From positions 496,001 through 560,000 of the forward strand of contig FMBT01000304.1 in the NCBI GenBank assembly GCA_900095095.1: a stretch of DNA of 64,000 nucleotides, given 5' to 3'. Shown in pieces: positions 1-10,072 of the stretch; the first letter of the stretch is position 1; each line of letters starts with the position of its first letter. A program made the position numbers and the translations under genes. Origin of the DNA: Fragilariopsis cylindrus CCMP1102. Taxonomy: Eukaryota > Bacillariophyta > Bacillariophyceae > Bacillariales > Bacillariaceae. Under the pieces are notes generated by a model, which saw only the letters and a program-made list of their open reading frames with translations, did not search any database and had not been told where the DNA came from.

Positions 1-1
1 T

Positions 2-505
2 AGTATCAATAGTACCAATGGTAACTTTGTTGCCACTGCTGCGGATGCTGCTGTGGATGCTGCTACTGCTATGGTTGTTGTCAATAATAATGATATCAAT
101 TTATTGCATAATAATAAACGACAGAATAATAATATTGCTATAAATGTAATAAACGAGATTATGACTAAAGAAAAAGAAGAAGATGATAATAATAACAAGG
201 GTAGTAGCAGCATCCGCAGCAGCAGCAGCAGCAGCAGAAGCAGAAGCAGCAACATTAACAATGTCAACAACAACAACAACAATGATGAAAAGATGATGAA
301 TGATAACAATGATAATAACAATGGCAATAATAACTACGATGACCATCAAGACGATAACGATAACGAGAACAATCAACAAGATAATGAAGGTGAAGATGAA
401 GATGATGATTGCCAACATGATTACATGTCTCTTTATCATATGGCAGCAGCAGTAGGCGACGATGATGATGACGATGATCACGATGATCAAGGTGTTTTTA
501 ATTAA
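2..505 (+). CDS. 3' end of an Asn/Asp-rich low-complexity protein (partial)
   Basis: The frame is open from the left edge of the window to a stop at 503-505 and has no in-frame ATG near the edge, so this is the C-terminal part of a longer ORF. The residues are almost entirely low complexity: Ala-rich at the start, then Asn runs, a Ser/Arg block around 205-255, and Asp/Asn runs ending in a poly-Asp stretch at about 455-490. The only non-repetitive segment is around 415-450 (CQHDYMSLYHMAAA). No domain is recognisable. Similar Asn/Asp-rich ORFs recur in this window (7216-10072, 24385-24705, 25377-25841), which fits either disordered nuclear proteins or microsatellite DNA that happens to stay open. 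Confidence 0.4.
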   Translation, partial: SINSTNGNFVATAADAAVDAATAMVVVNNNDINLLHNNKRQNNNIAINVINEIMTKEKEEDDNNNKGSSSIRSSSSSSRSRSSNINNVNNNNNNDEKMMNDNNDNNNGNNNYDDHQDDNDNENNQQDNEGEDEDDDCQHDYMSLYHMAAAVGDDDDDDDHDDQGVFN

Positions 506-660
506 CTATCTTTTAAAAAAAGTGTTACTGGTTAAACCTTAATAATCCCCCAAAAATAGCATAGAGGGGGTCCTCAAAATAAAATGTATTTGGGACAGAC
601 ACAAAAATGTATTTAGGGACAAAAAAGGCCAAAAATGAATTCTAAATATAAAAGCTAAAT

Positions 661-845
661 CATGCCCAAAATTTTACTAGTATTTTTGTTAGTGTACAGT
701 AGTATATAATAACAACTTTAGCATCAAGGATATACAACTGAAGAAAAATCTTCATGGAAAATTAAACCATGAATTGGATGGAGAACTGTTATATTCCTTA
801 GTCTTGTAAAAGCCTACTGGTATCTCACAATGTAGGCTCACAACA
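661..845 (+). repeat. Dispersed repeat end module, copy 1
   Basis: About 185 bp that is clearly similar, in the same orientation, to 57120-57308: both begin with a CATGCC..A.ATTTTACTAGTATTT motif, share TATATAATAACAACTTTAGCATC, and end with CAATGTAGGCTCACA. It directly abuts the 189-bp tandem array. In copy 2 the array lies in the opposite orientation relative to this module, so it may be one arm of a terminal inverted repeat of a larger element. I did not find its inverted partner near either copy. Confidence 0.6.
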
Positions 846-849
846 AAAT

Positions 850-1318
850 ATCTCATTTGAAAGGGTTCCATAGGACAGCACCAGCTGGGTCAGGTGCATA
901 AACATCCAAATAGTGTACTAGAACATTGTGTTTGCCTCCTACAACTTTTCTGATCCTATGGTTGTTGAATAAAATTCATTTTGCTGTTGCGGAAGGTACA
1001 CAAACAGCAAGATTTTTAATCAAAATGAACCACAAACAATCTCATTTGAAATAGTTGTAGAGGACAACACCAGCTAAGTCAGGCGCATAAACATCCAAAT
1101 AGTGTACTAGAACATTGTGTTTGCCTCCTACAACTTTTCTGATCCTATGGTTGAGGAATAAAATCCATTTTGCTGTTGCAGAAGGTACACAAACAGCAAG
1201 ATTTTTAATCAAAATGAACCAAAGAATATCTCATTTAAAAGGGTTCCATAAGACAACACCAGCTGGGTCAGGTGTACAAACATCCGCGTAGTGTACTAGA
1301 ACATTGTGTTGTTGTGGT
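850..1318 (+). repeat. 189-bp tandem repeat array, about 2.5 units
   Basis: Units start at 850, 1039 and 1228 (each with ATCTCATTT), giving a period of 189 bp; the third is cut short near 1318. The units share TAGTGTACTAGAACATTGTG and CCTACAACTTTTCTGATCC. The same unit appears reverse-complemented as four to five copies at 57600-58440. The period is close to a nucleosome repeat length and to many satellite monomers. It contains no convincing gene. Confidence 0.75.
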
Positions 1319-2350
1319 AGGCACAAAAACAACTAGATGAACAAGAGATCCAGGTGTAGGTTGGTATGAAACACAATGGTTTAACAGTACCAGACAGATT
1401 GAATTTCTTTCACTCCTACTATCCCTGGTGCTTCATCATCACTTGACCAAAGTAATTCTGAATGGCATCATTTTTATCCCACAAATTCTCCAGTGAAGTT
1501 GGGTTATTGGAATATTAAACAACTTTGAATAATAGGATAAATAACTTCTCCTTAGGTGAATAATAAGATGAATAACTTCTCCTTAGGTTCTAGAACCAGT
1601 ATGGTGCACCAAAACACCACCCAATCATCCTTCTTATCTCCATAGGGGATGGATCAAGGGTCATGATTTCTCATAATTACCTTAGTCTTGCCTCCAGAAC
1701 ACAAAAATTCCATGCCCAAAAGTACCATTCAGAAATAGTCTGCCACAACATCAAAGAAAGGAATTGGACCATGGTTTCAATACCTAGATACCTTCCATAT
1801 ATACATATGGTCAAAATAAACCAATAATGCTTGGAACATCTGGAATATTGGTGGTTTAGTGGGACAGGGAACAATAGAATAGATATAAAATGGCACAAAA
1901 TGCGGCACATTGCAAAAGTACTTGAGATGCTACCCCGCCCATACCAGGTATGCTGAGTCCCAAATAAAATAGCTAGGCAGGAACCTAATTCATGAAGGTT
2001 TTGGATTATATCATTGCTTTAAGTATCAATACATATATTTGGGATGTCATGGGTCAAAACCCGCTGCTATTAAAAACACACAATTTCTCTAAGTGCCAAG
2101 TGAGCATGTAATCAAGGCCACGATATCAATACAGACCTAATAACCTTGAAAGATTATATGGAGCTCAACATTATACCTATGGGTGCAAGGTCCAACTATA
2201 GCTTAGGGCTAGGAATGTGCTAAGCCCCAAATGGTCATTTGGGCCCCAAACAGGTTTTCCCAATTAGCACACACATCAGCATGGTCCAGCCCATAGCTTG
2301 CCAAGTTTATATTCCCTTTGGTCATCTTTTTGAGTGTGTACTAGGTATAT
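1319..2350. repeat. Remaining part of the repeat block; no gene
   Basis: About 1 kb with no supported coding region. The stretch around 2210-2345 (including GGGGCCCAAA-like and ATTCCCTTTGGTCATCTTTTT-like runs) is similar to the reverse complement of 57365-57540, so it belongs to the same repeat family as the neighbouring array. The minus-strand ORF at 1677-1910 has no recognisable features. Confidence 0.45.
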
Positions 2351-2532
2351 GTATTAGCCAGATTTACAAACTACAGTAATAGAGAGAGAGATAGGTATGA
2401 CACAAACAAGAGACGGCATGCTGCAGAATGAGATATATTATTTTTAATCGAATGAATCGAATCACCATCGATCGATCGTCGCTGGAAATCTTTTCTTTGA
2501 ATCGTGTATTCGAAGAGGAGCGCAAAATAATT

Positions 2533-2580
2533 TGTCCGCGATCTTGCCAAAAAACTAAAAGTCTTTCTCACACATCCAAT
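2533..2580 (+). promoter_or_regulatory. Repeated upstream motif, copy A
   Basis: A segment of about 45 bp (CGCGATCTTGCC, then an A-run, CTAAAAGTCTTT, then CACACATC) lies about 250 bp upstream of the channel gene start at 2827. Two further copies lie at 6783-6836 and 6911-6960, upstream of the next gene region. It is either a shared cis-element or the conserved core of a short dispersed repeat. Its function is unknown. Confidence 0.4.
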
Positions 2581-2826
2581 TACAGTAAGTACCAAATCAT
2601 ACAACAGATTGTTGTATCGTACAAGTTTCTCCGTTTGTTCTTTTGGTAGCTTGTAAAAGAATCTTCTTTGATGCGACAAATTAATTGCCTTCTCGTTTTT
2701 CTTTCTCGCGAAAGACACAACCACACAACATGAATAACAAACCTACAGTATCTAACTTCACAGGTAAGTTGCTCATATCTTTCCATATTGCATTCGGAAA
2801 GTTCTCCGCGATATACTTACAATACC

Positions 2827-5800
2827 ATGGGAGATAGGAACAGCAGCGACAATGATTGCTATGACGACGACGACAATCATGATGATAAAATCGATGACGA
2901 CAGCGGCGACGACGACAACGGCAAAGTCGTTCTTGATTTTTTAGATGACGCTACGAACGAGATGACTCTGGGTCGTCGTATCGCATTATGTCTGATGAAT
3001 CAATCGTGGTACAATCCAAGAGCCCATGAGATGGAGGAGGAGGATGGCGGAGAAGCAATGCGACGAAGGAGCCGTGACATGAGTAATAATAACAAGGAGG
3101 ATGCTATGATGAAACGAAGCGAGAACGAACAAGAGGAACGCGCTACTACTAGTAAGACTTACGATTTTGCTACGGTGGCTGACGAGAGTATCGAGATAGA
3201 AGATGCACCCGACGTAGCCGTTGAAAAAGATACCGCTGGTACTAGTGAGGATGATGTGTTTATGGATGGTAGTTCTTTTAATAAGGGACCTGCACATTAT
3301 GATGATAAGAAACCGGATCTACGCAGAGGATGGGCATATTTTGAACATGCTGCTTTGTATCGGTATCGTGACGAGTCGGTCATCGGTAACCACGGCAAAA
3401 AGAAGAAGAGAAGAAGACGAAGAAGAAGTATGAATTAGCGGTGGCTGGTGAACATACTGTACCAACCAAGTTGTATTCCCCGTTTTGGACGCCACACAAA
3501 CAACTGGGTAATTTTGGATTAGGTATCGGGTTGTACTTTTCAACCTTGCGTGCCATGATTGTTACTACGTTGTTGTGTGGTTTGTTGTCGTTGTACAATA
3601 TTATTCATTTTGCGAGTGACGAGTACGATAGCGCTCCAAAAGTCAAAAGTTTGTTCCTCTGGGGATCCGCGATTTGTAGTAGCACGGTGTGGGTACCGTG
3701 TCCGACCTGTCAGTGTTTGACGATCACGAAAGGATATACCAAGTTCGGATACTTCCCACCGGATCGTTGTGCGTACGGTAATGATAACGAAGAATTAATA
3801 TTTGTAGTCCGAAACGATTGTGACGGTACGGCATGGCAGCTCGCAGCAACGTAAGGAACAAGAAAAAGAAAGGATAATACGGAACGAAATAACTTTCGTT
3901 TCGTTTCTTTAACTTTACAGTATCCTCCGACTCGTCTTCTGATTCCTATTTCTTTTGTTTCATCCATTCTTTGATTTCTACATAAAATTTTCTCAGTAAT
4001 TTTGGTGTTGTGGTGTTCATGTTGATTGCCATTATGTTCATTGGCTGGCATTTACGACGGGAAGAAAAGGAATTCAGTAAGAATCATCTTACCGCTCAAA
4101 ATTACTCCGTTCAAATTACGAACCCACCCCACGATGCGAAAGATCCCGAAGAATGGCAGCGGTATTTTAACGAGAAGTGTGATGGCGTACAAGTCACGGT
4201 ATGTACCTGTGCCGTCCATAATGATTTGTTAGTACAAACACTGGTAGAACGGCGAGAACGTATCCGATACATTCAAGGCATCCAACCGGATATCAGTCTC
4301 GATCTTATTGATCTAGCCAGGATCTCTGCTGAAATTTGGCGTGAACGTGGATTCCTACAACGCCTTGTTGCGAAGTTTAGTCCCGGCGTACCAGAACACT
4401 TTTCTCGACTGGTACTTCTCAACATGAAAGTCGAAGGGTTATCCCAGCTTGAATATCCTGTTACTAACGTCTTTGTCACGTTTGAAACAGAAAAAGATCA
4501 ACAGCACGTACTTGAAATGTTAATGGTCGGAGCTAAACGAGCGAAAAACAATAATCCTACTGTATTGTCTGATACGAAGTATTTATTTCGTGGAGAACAC
4601 GTCCTTGCTGTTTGCGAACCTATGGCACCAAGTGATATCCGTTGGACGGCCTTGAATGCTGGACGGGCGCAACGAGTGAAGGAGTTGTTGATTACTACAT
4701 TCATCACTCTTTTTCTTATTTTCCTGACCGCTTTCTTAGTCTACTTCGCTTTTTCTAATGGTAAGGACAAAAAGTACAATAATACTACAAAGGTTTTTGG
4801 TTCAGCAGTGATCATTTCGATTTGTAATCAGATTTTCCCGCTTTTTGCAAAATTATTGACAAACTCAGTCGAGTCGCATCCCTCCGAAAGTTCGAGACAG
4901 GGATCGCTTTACTACAAAATCGCATTATTTCGATGGATGAACTCGACCGTTGTCTTTCTGATGATCACCCCTTTTACGCAAACCCTCACGGATGACACGA
5001 GTGGTGACGGTTTGATCCCAAAAATGAAAGCTCTTTTCATTACAAATATGGTTATTTCGACTACCTTGGCCTTGACGGATCTCGGTGGCCATTTTCGTCG
5101 GCATATTATGGCACCACGAAAGAAAACACAGGATGCTATGAATATTTGTTTTCAAGGATCAACATATGAGTTGGCCGAACGATACTCGGATATGACAATG
5201 ATCTTGTTTATGGCCCTCTTTTACTGTTCTATTTTCCCTGCCGCCTTTTTCCTTTGTGCAATCAATCTTACGCTAAATATGTTGTTGATAAATTCAATTT
5301 GTAAGTTTCGAAGAAGAAGAAGAAGAAGAAGGATTCAATCTTTTGTATGTACCATTATTAGATCAACCGTAAGCTTTCAATTATTTCTCACGTTTTCTTT
5401 ATCTTTATACGTTGTTTTATCTTGGATTCAAAAACGCCTGTTTTATAGATTAAGGACATGGAAAATCGCACCACACATAGGAACGAAAGTATCGAAGTTT
5501 AGTCGACTCTACTTTTTCCCCATGGCTGTTGTGATAATGGCAATCTTATGTAGCTACTTCTGGAGTAGTTTCCCATTTGATGACATATGCTCTACCGATG
5601 TCGTGAACGAAAATTATATTGGTGAATTCGAATTAACTCCTTTCGACAAGGAGACCGGATCGTACTATCTCGATGCGAACGAGAGGAAACTTATCGTTAC
5701 GTCTGCTGCTAACGATCCACTTTATAGCTTTTGCAATCAAGACTTTATGGCACCCTCGACCTTGGGCGGATTTTCGTTTCCGTTTGCTGGTACGACCCAG

Positions 5801-6277
5801 AATAAAATTATCGATCCGGATAGTTACATGACTCCGGAACAGTTGATTTCCACAACGTATTTTGGATGGAGTGCGTTTGCTATTTTGATTCTTGGGATTG
5901 TGAAGATTGTTTGGACGTTTTTCCATCATTGGAAACGCAATATGTATGGACGGTATGAAGCACCACTTCGTGACTTGCAGGGTATACCATACAGTGCAGT
6001 GGAAAAGAAAAGCGGGTATGTACCTAAAGCCAATAGTGATGTATTTGCCTATCCACTCATTGCCTGTAAGGTTCGTGGCTTGAATGCGGCCCTCTTTGAC
6101 TTTACAGATTCGCGTCGGAGTCATAAATTTTACGATCTAACATTAGATGTGAAGAAACTTTTATCAAGATCGGCCATGTCCTCACAGGAGGAGGATGATC
6201 TACTAGTGCCAGGATTTAGTGTAGTGAAATATTGGAGTGCCTCTTCGGATCAAGGAGGAGCTACGGACAATAATTAG
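2827..6277 (+). CDS. OSCA/TMEM63 (CSC1/RSN1-type) stress-gated cation channel
   Basis: The product is a multi-pass plasma-membrane channel opened by osmotic or mechanical stress. Evidence is the family-typical order: an acidic cytosolic N-terminus, RRGWAYFEH, a first TM segment at GIGLYFSTLRAM followed by SDEY, a cytosolic domain, and the RSN1_7TM core (ALNAGRAQRVKELLITTFIT, LFYCSIFPAAFFL, a VDKFNLLRTW-type motif, KFSRLYFFP). Start ATG 2827 is the first Met in frame. Likely introns are 3851-3996 and 5301-5448; splicing the second restores VDKFNL/LRTWK across the junction. An AAG microsatellite lies in that intron. The frame changes twice, near 3395-3430 (in an A-rich AAG run) and near 5275 (CTAAATATG). 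Each is equivalent to one lost base, either assembly errors or real damage. The protein would be about 1,050 residues, normal for the family. Confidence 0.88.
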
Positions 6278-6782
6278 GAAGGAAAAACGATGGATTCGTC
6301 CACGAAGTACGATAGAATACCCAAGAGAAGATGGAACGAACAAATACAAATTAGTTGATACTGAACAAAACAAAACAAAACACGAAAAAAGGTAACAAAG
6401 AACACGGAGCCCCACCCCGAAAAACAAATGATCGACGAGACGAGCAAAAGAACTTTAAAAATAGAAACAGCGACGAGACGAGCAAAAGGAAATAAACGAA
6501 AAGTGAAAGAATACAAAAAATATTAATAAACAAATTCAAACACCCAAAATAAGTTACACAGAAAAAGCAGCCAAAAAATAACAAGAACGACGACACGAGA
6601 AAAATAAACTGAACGTAATATGAACGAATAACACATTAACTTACTGTAGCAAGCTATGTAGAGTCTCCTAAACCCAAGAAATTAATTGTTTGCTACTGTA
6701 TTGTACCTTTCGATTGTTAGGAACAACACAATTCTTTTTTTGTTACCACTCAACACCACACAAAACAACAAGTCGTTTTTTC
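6278..6782. other. Intergenic, no gene seen
   Basis: An A-rich 3' flank of the channel gene with many short CAAAA/GACGAG repeats. The minus-strand ORFs here are T-rich shadows of this composition and have no domain. Confidence 0.5.
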
Positions 6783-6836
6783 TTGGCGCGCGATCTTGCA
6801 TAAAAAAACTAAAAATCTTTGCGTCAAACACATCTG
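6783..6836 (+). promoter_or_regulatory. Repeated upstream motif, copy B
   Basis: Second copy of the motif at 2533: GCGCGATCTTGC, A-run, CTAAAAATCTTT, CACATCTGC. It is followed by a GATCGATCG palindrome near 6853, which also accompanies copy A (2467). Confidence 0.4.
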
Positions 6837-6910
6837 CTACTATGATTCATTTGATCGATCGTAGCTAATATCGATCGTCGCATATATCAAAGGACGAGGC
6901 GCGCAAAAAG

Positions 6911-6960
6911 AGTTGTGCGCGATCTCGCTAAAAAATCTAAAAATCTTTCACACATCTACT
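6911..6960 (+). promoter_or_regulatory. Repeated upstream motif, copy C
   Basis: Third copy: GCGCGATCTCGC, A-run, TCTAAAAATCTTTCACACATC. It lies 75 bp after copy B and about 250 bp upstream of the ATG at 7216, a spacing similar to that of copy A from its gene. Confidence 0.4.
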
Positions 6961-7215
6961 AACGCACTACTGTAACTTACTGAAGACTACCGGTAGCAAG
7001 GCGGTAGTAAAATCCTTTCCAATCAACGCTTCATGCTGTAACGTTAACCTGCCTTTTGGATATCTTCCATCGTTACCCAGCAAATGGCAATACAGTTACT
7101 CACAGTACTGTACCGGTAAGCAACAATCAAGGGAAGATTTTAGAAGAAAAAAAATATAGATGAAAAAGTATAGGTCTACTCTTTAAACAAACAAAACTAA
7201 CCATAGGATAGTCAT

Positions 7216-8495
7216 ATGTCGTCTTTTTTCTTGTCGTCGTTCCTGTCGTCGAATAAAAATAATCCTGCTGCTGACAATAATGGAGAGTCTTCTAATAATC
7301 CTCCTGATGAAGAGTCTTCTTCTTCTTCTTCTTCCGATAGTAAAGAAAAAGAAAAAGGTAACAAGAGTAATGGTGACAACAGCAACATACTAACGACGTC
7401 ATCGTTATCGTCACAAAAGTCACTGTTACGAAGGTCATCATCATCAGAAGAAGAAGAAGAAGAAGAGGTAGACAGAAAGAATAATGATACGACGATTATT
7501 AGTAGTAATAATGTTAACGACGACGGTAGTACTACTCCATCATTATCACAACAATCACTGATCCCGCCAACGTCAAAAACAACGACAACGACAACGACAA
7601 CGACAACAACACCAGCAGATGTACTACAACAACAACAGAAAGCAACAAAAACCACAATATGATTCAGAAGTTGAGGCAGAAGTAGAAGCAAATGCAACTG
7701 CAACTGCAGTACTAAAAGAAGTAGAAGAAGAACTAGCACAGTATGAAGCAGACGCAGAAGCAAATGCAACTGCAACTGCAGTACTAGAAGCAGCAGAAGA
7801 AGAACTAGTACAGTATGAAGTAGACACAAAAGCAAATGCCTATGCGAATGTAGTACTAGAAGAACAAGAAGAAGCACAGTATGAAGCAGAAGTAGAAGCA
7901 AAAGCAAATGCAAATGCAAATGCAGTACTAGAAGCAGAAGAAGAGGTGGAAGAGGTGGAAGAAGAAGAAGAGGTGGAAGAGGTGGAAGTGGAAATGGAAA
8001 TGGAAGAGGAAAAGGAAAAGGAACAACACTACCCGACATCATCATCACCTTCGTCAACAGCAACAACAACAACCGCGTCCTCAGCATCAGCATCAGCATC
8101 AGCATCAGCATCAGCATCAGAAATTATATCATCCACTGATACATCAACAACCATTGTTGCTGCTGTTGGTAACAATAATGATAATGCAGCTGATAATAAT
8201 GATCAACCTAAAGAGTATGATAACGAAGAAGAAAAGACGAACAATAAAGATGGTACTACTACTACTACTACTACTACTGATCGTGTCAATGATAATATTA
8301 TGAATGGCAGTTTGTTGGAGGAAGAGGTGCAGAAGGGTAATAAATGCAACGGCGATGATGGCAGCATACTTGCTTCATCTTCATCACCATCTTCATCATC
8401 ATTATTACCACCGTCGTCACATTTACAACTACTATCACCACCACCATGCTTACCGCAATCTGATGATGATGATGATGATGATGATGATAGTGATA

Positions 8496-8530
<35 letters not shown>

Positions 8531-10072
8531 ATGAATAATAGTGATACTGCGAATACGTTAGAAAAACAAACAATGAATACTGCACAAGATCATAATGATG
8601 ATGGTGCAGATGTTGCTGTAGCATCTACAACTATTATTGTTACTCCAATGAAGGATATACGTATAACAGAAAACAATTTTCGACTACCGCAGTGAATGGA
8701 GTAGATGAAAATAATAACAACAGTGATGGTGATGGTGATGGTGACGAGAATAACAACAATGATGATGAGAATAATATCAGTGATAAGAAAAACAACGATG
8801 ATGGCGACGAAGACACTAATGGAGATGATGACGAAGACATTCACAAGAATAGTGGTGAACTTTTTTCATCAATTACTTTGCGACTGACAAGAAGTGATAA
8901 CGAGGAGGAAAAAGAAGATGAAGATAATGATAGTGATAATGATGACAGTGATGATACGGGAGATTGTTTGGGTATATCCTTATCTACTACAGGGACTACT
9001 ACTACTACCACTGAGAAACGACGATCGAAGAACCCGGTACTATCGCATCAATTACTACTGCAATATTAACAGCGTCGTTAGCGTTGCTATCATCATCGTC
9101 GTCGTCATCATCATCATCGCATCAGTCACTATCCATTGATTCTGATAATATAGTACAAAATGAGGATTCCATCACTACTAACAAGGAAGGTGATAATGAT
9201 GATCGAGCTACTGATACCAAAGATGGCAAGGAAGAAAGTTTGTTGTCATCGTCATCACCTCTTTTCGCTTCCACTGATACAACCACACCAATATAACTAC
9301 TATTTTACCACCGCAGTCACAGTCACAGTCATTAAATGCTGAGTCTATGCGAATTCTGATGCTACAGAAAGCACAACAGATGATAATAGTGACGATTACA
9401 TCGATAATGATAAGAACTATGATAAAGTGGATGGTAATATTGAGGATGATGAGAAGGAGGAACAACAATTTCCGACAAGCTATCTTCTACCGTCGGCACA
9501 AATGTTAGTCGTCTGCTTCGTCCGCCATTACTCTCATCGTCGCGAATACCACCATCGTGTAGTACGCCTCAACCCCCACCACCAACAGATGCTACTGCTG
9601 CCAGATGCTGAGACTACTGATGTTGAATTTGATCTTGGGTTTGATTTTGAAAGCGAACTAGGGGATGGTGCTAATACTGCTAGGATAATCCAAATGAGAG
9701 TACTGCGTGCACTTCGAGCAACAAAGTTACAACTGAACCTAGTAAAGCAACAACAACAACAACAATAGGAATAGGAATAGGAATAGAAACAGAAACAGAA
9801 ACAGAAACAACAACGACCGATGTTGAAGATGGAGGTATTAATGAAAATCGGAAAACGAATGGAATGGTATCTTTTGTCGAAGCACATCTTGCACCGTCGA
9901 AGGATGATCACGGTGCCGATGACCAAATTAAAAATGAGACGAACATCCGCGACAAAATCAAGATGTTGTTGTACAATCATCCCTGCCCTCTGCTAAAGAA
10001 TCTGTACCAGAGTTTGCTTTATCCTCGACAATATTAACAACAACGGCTTCAACGACATCATCAACAACGGCA
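7216..10072 (+). CDS. Acidic Glu/Asp/Ser/Asn low-complexity coding region, possibly the N-terminal part of the downstream zinc-finger gene
   Basis: A relay of overlapping plus-strand frames (7216-7662, 7619-8695, 8692-9069, 9084-9296, and further open stretches to 10072) gives a nearly continuous low-complexity polypeptide. It holds poly-Ser, poly-Glu, EAEANATATAV-type repeats at 7670-7930, a Ser/Ala dipeptide run at 8075-8120, poly-Asp at 8460-8490 and poly-Ala at 8500-8527. ATG 7216 is the first good start. Non-repetitive coding-like sequence around 9820-10060 leads straight into the SUMO-motif segment at 10073. I infer that 7216-12527 may be one gene with several frame breaks in repeats. 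The alternative is a separate disordered protein or fortuitously open microsatellite DNA. No function is assigned. Confidence 0.4.

Noticed and set aside
101-490. Ile/Val-rich minus-strand ORF at the left edge
   Set aside because: Antisense of the Asn/Asp-rich frame; composition is explained by the AAT/GAT repeats.
850-1318. CRISPR-like array
   Set aside because: Units are long, contiguous and diverged with no unique spacers, and the DNA is eukaryotic.
4010-6277. Reading the channel exon as one uninterrupted ORF through 5301-5448
   Set aside because: 5301-5448 encodes poly-Arg and hydrophobic filler absent from the family, starts with GTAAGT, ends with TTTTATAG, and removing it restores the conserved VDKFNLLRTW motif.
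7212-8117. 301-residue Leu-rich minus-strand ORF
   Set aside because: Antisense of GAA/GAG/TCA microsatellites; the Leu/Val/Ser runs reflect repeat composition.
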